Assembly (NCBI GenBank): GCA_028641055.1
Contig: CM054063.1
Span: forward strand, 177,326,756-177,390,755
Direction: 5' to 3'
DNA length: 64,000 bases
Source: Alopecurus myosuroides
Taxonomy: Eukaryota; Streptophyta; Magnoliopsida; Poales; Poaceae
The notes under the pieces were generated by a model. It saw nothing but the letters and a program-made list of their open reading frames with translations, made no database searches and was not told the DNA's origin. This document shows positions 1 through 9,678 of the stretch, piece by piece. A program made the position numbers and the translations under genes. Within the stretch, counting starts at the first letter, position 1; each line of letters starts with the position of its first letter.

Positions 1-175
1 CTATGGAGCCGTAATCCGTAAATCAAGCGGTCATCCATGTGGGATAAAAATATCCCTCGCCACTCTTTCCAGCCGTACACACGTCTCCGTAAAAAGGCCT
101 CGAAACTCCGCCCGTTGGAATATGCACCACGAACGGAGAATACCTATGCAGCGGAATAGAACCTGCAAACAAGAA

Positions 176-470
176 GGCCTCCTTTGATTCGAAGGAAACG
201 TGAAGGGAAAGTAGAGGGTTAGGATTTTTTCAAGAGATGGTACTGTTCACAACTTTGATTCATAGGAATTGTGTGAAGGAAAACCATAGGAAATTTTCCC
301 CTACATATCAGTTTTAGTACAAAACGTAGAGGAAAAGAAAATGTACTGAGACCTCATGTTTTATTTCCTATGCACAAGGAACAAGGCAAAGGTTTGCACA
401 TGTCATCCTTTGCTATTCCTATCCCTATCAGATTCCTTTGCAATTCATACCCTATGAATCAAAGAAGCCC
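176..470. mobile_element. MITE-like element with imperfect terminal inverted repeats
   Basis: The left end reads GGCCTCCTTTGATTCGAAGG. The reverse complement of the right end reads GGGCTTCTTTGATTCATAGG, so the ends form a roughly 20-bp inverted repeat with a few mismatches. Both ends abut GAA (173-175 and 471-473), a possible 3-bp target duplication. The 295-bp interior is AT-rich and non-coding. This fits a non-autonomous DNA transposon. The superfamily is uncertain, because a GAA duplication is not the TWA of Harbinger nor the TA of Stowaway. Confidence 0.55.
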
Positions 471-2184
471 GAAAAGTTTTTATCATTAAAAATCTTGTCA
501 TTTCTACACAGGCAGAGCAACCATATTACGGCTAACGCTTCTACCCTAAACACAGTTTTAAACCTATCTATCAATTACATTCAACAAGTTGCCGACTCTG
601 GATCCTGCACGAGCAGAACACCGTCACCCCGAGCAACTCGGCGAGTGTCCGCCGGTGGCCGAAGACATGACATGAGCAGCTTCTTGCACACCCGGTTGTG
701 AGTTGCACGTTAATGGAAGTATACATGCCTGCAGGTAGAGAGCGATGAGCCGGTGCCCAGGGTGGCGCCAGTGGTGGAGATGGATACAGGACGAGCAGGG
801 TCCAGGGCGGTGCCGATGCTGGAGTGGCGAGAACCTGTTGTGTTTTGGTCCAGGAGGGGATGTGCTCCTGGTGTGTTTTCAAGCCTCCTTCTCGATCTGC
901 CAGCGATCATGCCTCCCGTCGTAATTCTGATTGATCTATGCAGTCGCTGCATATCAGGAGCCTCTCTGTGCCATACAAGTCCTGCTGCCGCCCAACAGCA
1001 ACGGCCGACTATCACAGGTAGCAATTTAGTTAGCCATCCGCCGGCTGTCACATGTCTCGCTGATCAAAGCAATGATTGTGCTCTCACGTTTCCAGTCAAA
1101 CTGTATGCTGATTTTTTATCTGAAAAGACCTCATACTGGGACGTAGTAATCATATAGAGACCACCACGAGTCCATGACATCCACTGGTATTTTTTTTTCT
1201 TTCTATTCCCTGCGGGCATTCATCTAAATTTGTTACTAGGGAAGCAAGCTGGTTGTGGTGCACTGGCGTGGAGTAGTATTTCTTCAAGAACCTTAAATTT
1301 CTTTATGTCATATATAATGTGGAGCACATCGATTCATAAAACTAATAATCAGAATAATGATTTTCATAGTGAGGGAACAATGTTCAAGCAATAGTAACAA
1401 TAGACTATCATAAAGTGTGAATACTAGAAATCGTTTGTGCTATGTAATGCTATGCTCGCAACAATATATTGACTACTTCAGTCGATTCTCGATTTAAGAA
1501 AAAAATTATGTGAATGGCTGGAGTAGACAGAGCTGGCAGCACCAGAACTATGACATGACACTTATCTCTTCCCAGCGAGAAGAGAGGGACGACAATGACG
1601 TCGAGAAAGCAGATGTAGAAGACGGTGATGGAGGGAAGCACAATACATGGTAGGCCTACAGCGAAATTCCTCCAAGGAGAATCCGTGGCGTCGTGTCTCT
1701 CAATTCTTGCCGTTTTTATTCTGGCTGCGATTTTTCCAAGGTTCAGAAAAACACGAAATAGTAAATACTAAAACCGTGAACCAAGTGAGTTTTCCTTCAC
1801 GACTAAAATATTTTTCGGATACAACTAATACTCCGGTTCCGTGCCACGAAACGTAATACCTGGCCCAAAGTTCAATTTTTCCCGTTACAACGCACGGACA
1901 TGGTTGGTACATTCAATGGTTTGTTGGCTGGCTCGCTTTGGTTTTGTTTCATACGTGGGATCGTGTTTCCGTTGTATGGACGGAACCGATACTAATTCGG
2001 TCTCCCGATTGAAACACGGTTTGGGGGCTTGCCTTGGTTCTCTCCGCAAGCGCTGAAAAGAACCAGGCTTTCTCAAGAAAAAAAAACCCAGGCCAAGAGC
2101 CGTGTTCAATGCCCCAACGACCAAAAACAGATTCGTTGACGTGCTCCCTTCGGACACTACCCGCGCATGGACCAAGCCCAACTG
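471..2184. other. Unassigned intergenic DNA
   Basis: No gene, RNA or mobile element is recognised here. A GC-richer patch at about 560-1060 has short overlapping open frames on both strands, but none has a recognisable domain or coding character. The rest is ordinary AT-rich intergenic sequence. Confidence 0.5.
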
Positions 2185-2332
2185 TGGCCATTCCTCTCTC
2201 TCGATCACATCCCCGTCCTAAACCGAGTTGAAAATAAAGCATCATGGCGATTGGCGACCATGGCCATTCCTCTCTGTCAAGCACATCCCCGTCCTAAACT
2301 GAGCCCACAATAGAGCTTCATGGCGACCATGG
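2185..2332. repeat. Tandem duplication of a 77-bp unit (two copies)
   Basis: The unit starting GGCCATTCCTCTCT at 2185 recurs at 2262. Both copies contain CACATCCCCGTCCTAAAC and end near CATGGCGA, with a handful of substitutions and small indels. The two copies lie directly head to tail just upstream of the Copia insertion. Confidence 0.75.
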
Positions 2333-2447
2333 TCGTCGCTACGCCAGAGATGGCCCTCCCCATGGCGGACGGCTCTAGAGACGAAGACGGCAAGGAGAAG
2401 TTGGAGCAGTGCGGCATCTGAATGCTCCTGGTTGAGGCGGCCGACAC

Positions 2448-2630
2448 TGTAGTTTGGAATACTCGACTGCGTTTATTCATTAACAGAGAGGGTACATATA
2501 TGTGAGGTTACAGCAGATCAGCACAATGTGCCTGAGATCCTATATCTGTGGAGTGCTATCGCTATACTAGGGAGTACCGGTTACAGGCATTGGCAAACAA
2601 TACAACGTGACAGATAAAGTGTGTTCAACA
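2448..2630 (-). repeat. 3' LTR of the Copia element
   Basis: It matches 7298-7480 except at three visible positions (G/A in the AGAGAG tract, T/C in GCACAAYGTGCC, T/G near GGCAKTGGC). A G-rich polypurine tract on the minus strand (plus 2631-2640) adjoins it internally, which marks it as the 3' LTR. Confidence 0.95.
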
Positions 2631-5600
2631 GCCCCCCGCAGTCGGAACGACGCTAGAGGCGACGTTAAGGCTGGAGCGAAACTCATGAAACACACTGGTC
2701 GGCAGCCCCTTCGTGAATATATCAGCATATTGTGAGCTGGTGGGAACATGGAGCACACGGGCTTCTCCTAGGGCGACACGATCACGGACGAAGTGGAGGT
2801 CGATCTCAACATGTTTTGTCCTCTGGTGCTGCACGGGGTTGGAGGACAGGTACATGGCGCTGATGTTGTCACAATAGACAATAGTGGCACGTGTCGGTGG
2901 TTGATGAAGTTCCTGGAGGAGTTGGCGCAGCCAACATGACTCTGCAATGCAGTTTGCAACCGCCCTGTATTCAGCCTCGGCACTAGAGCGTGACACAGTG
3001 TTTTGCCGTCGAGAAGACTACGAGACCAAATTGTTGCCCAAGAACACACAAAATCCAGAAGTGGACTTGCGAGTATCCGGGCATCCAGCCCAATCCGCAT
3101 CCGAGTATGCCGTAAGGTCATGTGGTGAGGAGTTGTAGAGCCGCAAACCATAATGAGAAGTCCCTTTGATGTACCGCAGGATGCGTTTCACCAACTGAAA
3201 ATGAGAGTCCCGGGGATCGTGCATAAACAAACACACCTGCTGAACCGCATAAGAAATGTCGGGACGCGTGAGGGTGAGATATTGGAGCGCACCCGCCAAG
3301 CTCCTGTAGAGAGTGGGATCAGCCACTCGGGCACCATCAGTGGCCGAGAGCTTGGAGCGAGTGTCGACAGGTGTGGGGATGGGGTTGCATTGAAGCATGT
3401 TGGCTCGCTCAAGAATTTCCAAGGCATATTGTTGTTGGGAGAGAAAAAGACCCTCATGGGTGCGATGCACATTGATGCCAAGGAAATGATGAATGTCACC
3501 AAGGTCACTCATGGAAAATTCATCTTTGAGGGAGTTAATAATGGAGTGGAGGTGAGTGGTGGTGTTGGCGGTGAGGATTATGTCATCTACATATAGGAGG
3601 AGATAGGCAACAGAGGCACCATTTTTGTAGATGAACAGGGAAGTGTCACTTTTGGAAGCCAAGAAACCTATAGAGGTGATGAATGATGTGAAACGGTGAA
3701 ACCAAGTGCGGGGTGCTTGTTTAAGACCATAGAGAGACTTTTTCAAGCGACATACATGGGATGGGTGAGTAGAGTCAACAAAGCCAGAGGGTTGCTCACA
3801 GTAGACAGTCTCTTGGAGTTCACCATGAAGGAAGGCATTTTTAACATCCATTTGATGGATGGGCCACGAGTGGGAGGTGGCAAGACTGAGCACAAGACGA
3901 ATGGTTGCAGGCTTCACCACGGGACTGAATGTTTCTCCATAATCAACACCATGTTGTTGAGTAAAACCGCGAACCACCCAACGTGCCTTGTACCTTGCCA
4001 AAGAGCCATCTGGATGGAATTTATGCCGGAATATCCACTTGCCAGTCACCACATTTGTACCTGCAGGACGAGTAACTAAAGACCACGTGTCATTCCGCAT
4101 TAGGGCATTAAATTCATCAAGCATAGCATCGTGCCAATTGGGGTCTTTGAGAGCTGAACGGTACGTAGGCGGAATGGGAGACAAAGGAGCAGATGCGGTG
4201 GTGTGCAAAGAAATTTTTTGCTTAGGCATGGAATACCCTTGTTTCCCTCGTGTAAGCATCTCGTGTGCATTTGTGGGTGGTTGTACTGGTTTGGCGCGGG
4301 GTGGCAGAGGAGGTGGATCAGGTGGACAGCGACGTGCGGCGGGCGAATTCGCGTAGGGGACCGAGACAGGGGTGGGGACGGGTGGGGCTGCAGGTGTGTG
4401 GTTTGTGCGCGACGGGATGGATGGGATGGATGCGGTCGGGGCGGGTGGTTGGGTGTGGTGGCCAGCTGGCGCGACGGGAGTGGCTGCGGGAGTCTGGACG
4501 CGGTACCAGGTAGGTGGGGCGGCAATCCCGGGGTGGATGGTGGGCTGATCCGCGGCAGACGCGGTTGGGGTGGATTTTCTGTGGGGGAATCGCTGTGGCC
4601 GGGCGGGAGATATGGAAATTGGGTTTCATCGAAAATTACATGCCGGGAGACAATGACACGGCGGGTTTTCAGATCGAAACAGCGGTATCCCTTATGTTCA
4701 CGCGGGTAACCGATGAAAATGCAACGTGTGGAGCGGGGAGACAATTTGTGATCAGCGGTGGCGTATAAATTGGGGTAGCACAAGCAACCAAAAACGCGTA
4801 AGTGATCATAGGAGGGGTGTACACCGTAGAGGATGTAGTGGGGTGTGTTGAACGAGATGGTACGAGATGGTCGCAGGTTAAGAAGATGAGTGGCAGTGTG
4901 AAGCGCCTCTGCCCAAAAGGGAGGTGGTAAGCGAGCATGGAGAAGAAGGGTGCGAATGATGTCATTTGTGGTGCGTAGGAGACGTTCAGCTTTACGGTTT
5001 TGAGGTGATGTGTGGGGGCAGGAAAGGCGAAACGAAACACCATGGGAGGAAAAGAAATGACGCAAAGCACTAGTGAGAAATTCGCCACCATTATCACATT
5101 GTAAGCATTGGATGTATACATGAAATTGCGTAAGAACAAATTGAAAGAATGGTTGAATGGTCTCACAAGTGTCAGATTTATTTCTCAAAGGGAAGGTCCA
5201 CGAAAAATGAGAGAAATCATCCAAAATAACTAAATAATATTTGTACCCTGAGAAGCTAAGTACAGGGGATGTCCACAAGTCACAATGAACTAGTTGAAAT
5301 GCAGCGGAGGTGCGTGTGGTGGAGGTGGGAAAGGGTAAGCGAGGTTGGCGGCCGAGCTGACAGGCCTCGCAAACGGGGGAGGGACGAGTGGTACTATTAT
5401 TACATGTGAGAAAATCCAAAGGTAAATGTGACAGAGAGGAGGTGCTGGGGTGGCCGAGACGTTGGTGCCATAGGTCGCCGGTGGTGATGTGATAGGCGGC
5501 GTGGGTGGCGGTCTTGGAGCCGAAGAACGGGTAGAGGTCGCCTTCACTATTGCAGCGAAGCAGATGAGTCTTGGTGGCTAGGTCCTTCACGGAAAAACCG

Positions 5601-7261
5601 AAAGGGTCAAATTCAATGGAAACATGGTTGTCACGAGTAAATTGACGTACAGAAATTAAATTCTTGACGATGCTTGGGGAGACAAGAACATTTTGAAGGA
5701 GAAGTGGGAGGGAGGAAATTTGGACAGAGCCTATTGCATGAACAGGGAGTCTAGACCCATTGCCAACAATGATGTACTGAGAATTTAAAGTGCCTAAAGA
5801 GGAATGAGAGGAGGTCAGGTTACCCATATTACCGGTGACGTGGGAGGAGGCACCGGAGTCCATAATCCATTCCGGTGGCTGCTGCGAGGTGTTGTTGCTC
5901 ACAGCGGCGTGAACCATGGCGGCGTGGTCGAAGGAGTATGGCGCGGGGGCTTGCTGCAGCGAGAGGGGCGGCGTCGGTTGATGTTGCTGTTGTCCGGAAA
6001 ATATTGCCGGGTAGGCCTGAGAGTGCAGGCCGGGGCGAGGCCCGAGAACGCCTGTGGCGTTCGGAGCGATCCAGGGAGGTCGGGCCGGTGGGAAGGGGGC
6101 ACCCATGGGTGCGAAATACCCTAGCCAGGGCTGCTGGGCGCTGCTGTCGCCGCCACGCCATCGAGGATCGCCACCCCGCCCGCCTGACGAGCCGGATCCG
6201 CGGCCACACGCGCCCTGGCCACCACCAGAGGACGGCGAGGTGGTGCTGCCACCGCGCCCCTGGCCACCCCCGTGTTGAAACCCGGGGATGGGGTTGTTGC
6301 CTCGATAATTGGGGCTAACCCCTGGGATGGAGTGGTTGTTGCCGCCGGAGCGTTGAAATCCGCCACAGTTTCCGCCCGTGCTGGACTGGCCGCGGTCACC
6401 ACCATGTGCGGCATAGGCCTGAGCACCACTGTCCTCCTGGGCAGTGTTGATCTCCGCCATCTGGAGGCGAGAGGTGCAGTCGGTGAAGGACGGCAGGGAG
6501 GTGCGGAGGATCTCAGCTTGGAGTTTATAACGGCTGCCGAGGCCGTCAACGAACTGCAGGGCGAGGTCGTAGTCGTTGACTGGATGTCCAATGGCGTCCA
6601 GATCATCCGCGATGGACTGCAATTTGGCGGCGTAGGTGGCGATGGGCATGTCTCCGCGCGGCGTGTTGCGGAAGGCTTTGCTGAGGTAGAGGTACCTCTG
6701 GGAGCTGTGGTCGAGGAAGAATCGATGGAGACGGCGCCACGTGGTACCCGCCCGCCCGTCCGCCCCTTGAACGAGTCGGTGCAGGTCATCAGTCAAGGTC
6801 GCCATGAACCAGAGGCTGAGATGGATGTCGACGGCACGCCAGCCGTCGTCGGGATCAGAAGGAGCACCCCCCTCGGTGACGTGATCCATGACTTGGTACA
6901 TGGTGAGGAGAAACTTGAGGATCTGCCGCCACTTCGAAAAATTGGCACCGGAGGTGTTGACTTGAAACTTGATGTAGTTGTGGATTTGAATGCCAAGGAT
7001 GGGATGGGAATAAGTTGCGGCAGTGAGTTGGGAGGGGAACACGAGCGCCGGCGCAGTGACCTGGGTGGGGATCATGGGAAGATTGGCCGCTAAAGTTTGG
7101 AGGTTGAGGGGATCGGTGTCTAGGGAGGAGGCGGGGGTTGGAGGAGCTCGGGGCCTGGAGGAGGGTTGAGGTTGAAGGGGGGTGTGGGGGTCGGTGTCGA
7201 GGTTGGAGGAGGTGACGGCCGGCATGGAAGCCGACGCCGGCGAGGATGAGGTCTCAGGCAT
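2625..7261 (-). pseudogene. Copia gag-pol polyprotein, interrupted
   Basis: The frame probably starts at the ATG at 7261; the open frame runs further back through the PBS into the LTR. Gag lies at about 7261-5900 and its C-terminal half is Gly/Arg-rich with no CCHC zinc knuckle. The protease motif DSGASSH follows at about 5850. Integrase shows its H-H-C-C finger, the HCDLW and QCDNGGEF aspartates and the KAER glutamate. RT has YVDD and RNase H has YSDADWAG. Two breaks are visible. The reading frame changes in the proline-rich integrase-RT linker, between about 4630 and 4260. A TAG at 3018-3020 replaces the Trp codon usual before the last RNase H block (2996-2625). All catalytic motifs are otherwise present, so this looks like recent inactivation. 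It could still be mobilised in trans. Confidence 0.93.
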
Positions 7262-7283
7262 GGAGGGAGGAGGGAGGAGAGAA

Positions 7284-7297
7284 GGCTCTTGATACCA
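7284..7297 (-). other. Primer-binding site (initiator Met tRNA) of the Copia element
   Basis: On the minus strand the bases directly after the 5' LTR read TGGTATCAAGAGCC. This is one base different from TGGTATCAGAGCC, the usual Copia site complementary to the 3' end of initiator tRNA-Met. Confidence 0.85.
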
Positions 7298-7480
7298 TGT
7301 AGTTTGGAATACTCGACTGCGTTTATTCATTAACAGAGAGAGTACATATATGTGAGGTTACAGCAGATCAGCACAACGTGCCTGAGATCCTATATCTGTG
7401 GAGTGCTATCGCTATACTAGGGAGTACCGGTTACAGGCAGTGGCAAACAATACAACGTGACAGATAAAGTGTGTTCAACA
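7298..7480 (-). repeat. 5' LTR of the Copia element
   Basis: It begins TGTTGAACAC on the minus strand and ends in CTACA. It lies beside the primer-binding site at 7284-7297, and GACAC follows it at 7481-7485. Confidence 0.95.
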
Positions 7481-7485
7481 GACAC

Positions 7486-8696
7486 CCCTGCGGCTGACGC
7501 GCCGCCCACTTCGTCGGATCAGTCTGCTCCCCGCCGAGCCGGCCGATCCCTCCGCCACCCTTGCGGTTGTCGTGTCTCCGCTCTGCCGGAGACGGTGCTC
7601 CACGCAGCAGATGGCTCTGGATACGAAGACGGGTTTACAAGGACGAACCTGCCGGTCTCCTTCGCGGTATCACGGTGATGGTGTCTTCTGCTCGCTTCTT
7701 CTATTACAATAATCGCAAAACTGAACTCAATGTGAGAACATACGGCTTTGCCCAGCGGCTAGCAGTGTTATCCTTCATCCGTCAATGATGTGTCCTCTGT
7801 CCAGTCTCCAACATCCTATGACAAGATTTAAGATTACCAATCTCTGAACTTTGTTATAGCTTGAGTCCCTCTATCTGAATTTTCTAGCAGTACTGGACCT
7901 TCTGATATGTTTGATAAAATTCCCAAAACTTCATCTTCATTTAGCTGTATGCATTCCAGATTTCAGATCGTAATGAAGCATGTCGCTTGCTATATGCAGT
8001 TTAGAGAGTTCATATCATCATGAAGAAAGTCACTCCTTTTAATATATTGTTTTGTCGTCCATGTAACAAGTAATCTAATTAATCAGAGAGGGCAACTTAC
8101 TCTTTGGTACTTACAATAAAAGATAATTGACGGGATACCATGTGATGATATACGCAGTTATGCACACATTTTTCTTGATCTTGAACATGATCGTGCTTTG
8201 GATTGGTGGCAGAATCGCCAAATATTGTTTTGGACATATAGTATATGGCAATAATTCATCCCATATAGCATGTAATGGAGAATCTTGCTCAACTAAGAAA
8301 TATAGGGGGAAAACTGCTGGCAATAAGGACAAACAATTGTGGTTACTATAAGTTCATCTCAAACGTGTATATATAGGCAAAATATTGGCCAGGGCGATAA
8401 AAATAGATTGGTACGATGGACATAACTATCTGATCCGAAGTGATTCATAGCTAGAATAAAAAACATGATGATGAGGTCAGGCTCAACACGAGTTGCTAAC
8501 GTTGCAATAGTTGGATGGATGTTTTCTTATCAATAAACTCCTCAACCATCTTCAGCAAATCTTCACACATGTACAAATCAACCATGCAATAAAAATGTTA
8601 CACTCTTGGTGCAGTGCCAAATACAAAATATATCTTTGCAAATAGTAGCTGCACTTGAGAGAGTGTATACATGCTGAAAGATGCTAAAATAACAGT
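7486..8696. other. Unassigned DNA downstream of the Copia insertion
   Basis: The first 200 bases are GC-rich with an open frame on the plus strand to 7678 that joins in phase with the sequence left of the insertion (ATG at 2422). No domain is recognised in it. The remainder to 8696 is AT-rich, with nothing identifiable. Confidence 0.4.
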
Positions 8697-8867
8697 GATC
8701 ATGTCATCAAAAAGTTTCAATGGTTCATGACCTTCTCTTTGCATTCCATATCCCGAAATCAATGAAGTGTACTCATATTTGTATTTATATTTCGTCCAAT
8801 CAAATACTCTCCGGGAAGCTATCATGTGTCTAGACTTTGAATACACGTGGACAAGTGAGTTCTGCAA
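8697..8867 (-). pseudogene. PPR protein gene fragment
   Basis: The minus-strand frame reads NSLVHVYSKS, then ASRRVFD, then YTSLISGYGM and PLKLFDDM. This is the layout of a pentatricopeptide repeat of the PLS class, where NSLVxMYSKCG, ARRVFDxM, TSLISGYGMHG and ALxLFDxM are usual. Only about 57 residues are recognisable. There is no start, no flanking repeats and no organellar targeting sequence, and the frame after FDDM loses all similarity. The proteins function in organellar RNA processing; this piece cannot. A Helitron-like 3' end lies 400 bp away, so capture by a Helitron is a plausible origin, though not proven. Confidence 0.6.
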
Positions 8868-9254
8868 TAATTCGAAGTGAGTTCTGCAATAATTAGAACC
8901 ACCGAATCCATGTCAAAAAATGTAGCAGTGCATCTCCCTTCTATGTCATACCAATACCAATGACGTAGATTTTTTTCTCTCTGTTGCAACACACGGGCAA
9001 TTTGCTATAGTAGTTAAAAAACTGCAAATCCTCACAAAAACTATTTTCATATTAAAATACCAAAGCAACAACTGAGATGTTCGGCCATGATCACCATCGT
9101 TACCTAGCTCATCCATCTTAGACTTGGATCTTAGGATGTCCATCCAACTAAAAATTAACATGTGCATTATGCAGCATTGCCAGAGTCCCAAGTTTAGTTC
9201 CAAATTTCATGGTGCATCTCCTTTTTTTTCTTTCGTGTTAATTAAGATTATTGG

Positions 9255-9290
9255 ACTCTCTCGTTGCAACGCACAGGCCTATTTGCTAGT
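9255..9290 (+). mobile_element. Helitron-like 3' terminus
   Basis: The sequence CTCTCGTTGCAACGCACAGG is followed by CCTATTTGCTAGT. A degenerate GC-rich hairpin a few bases before CTAG, then T, is the usual 3' end of grass Helitrons. A second, more decayed copy (CTGTTGCAACACACGGGCAATTTGCTAT) lies at 8982-9012. No 5' end (TC) was placed, so the element length is unknown. Confidence 0.4.
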
Positions 9291-9360
9291 AAAATAAAAA
9301 AGCTCTAGCACATGAGTTAATCCCTGCTTCCCTCTGCGAAGCGCCTTTCTTTTATTTTTA

Positions 9361-9678
9361 TGATGAGTCTTCACCTTCTCACTTTATGCACCTTCTTGAG
9401 AGTATGGCTGTCATTCTTAGTGTAATGTGCTTGTCCCGGAACATGGTTAATTGTGGTATAACTTTGATGCTTGTATCTTTGATATCCTTACTTCTAGTAT
9501 TCACTTGAACTTCAGAGGTGCCCTGACATTTATGTTTTGCTCCATTATTAAGGGCAAGCGAGTACATATTATCATACTTTATTATGAGCATGGCAATCCC
9601 GCAGATTGATATATTTCATGTTGTTTATTATTAGTGTGTTGGTATCTTTTCATGGTTTGCATAACTACTAGGTGATTT
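9361..9678 (+). mobile_element. Internal 3' region of a Gypsy element, left part
   Basis: Non-coding sequence that continues after the solo LTR at 14236-14398, ending in a polypurine stretch (CTTGGGGGAGT) next to the LTR at 14399. The left boundary is approximate. The bases GATTT at 9674-9678 recur at 14236-14240 as a target duplication, which joins the two parts. Confidence 0.45.

Larger units (their letters stand above)
2448..7480 (-). mobile_element. Copia LTR retrotransposon, complete in structure, minus strand
   Basis: This is a 5,033-bp element bounded by two 183-bp LTRs (2448-2630 and 7298-7480) that start TG and end CA. It is flanked by the 5-bp target duplication GACAC (2443-2447 and 7481-7485). 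The order protease, integrase, RT, RNase H defines Ty1/Copia. The short LTR and single long gag-pol frame suggest the Ale/Retrofit lineage, which is an inference. The LTRs differ at about 3 of 183 positions, so the insertion is young. It split a GC-rich sequence that resumes at 7486. Confidence 0.95.

Noticed and set aside
615..670. CACTA-like subterminal words (CTCGGCGAGTGTCCGCCGGTGGCCGAAG)
   Set aside because: No CACTA terminus, inverted repeat or array of such words was found nearby.
1875..1905. Helitron-like hairpin (CCCGTTACAACGCACGGACATG)
   Set aside because: The hairpin-like word is present, but it is not followed by CTAG, so it is not a recognisable terminus.
6272..7093. 273-residue open frame on the plus strand
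   Set aside because: It lies opposite the Copia gag in a GC-rich region. The minus-strand frame is the coding one.
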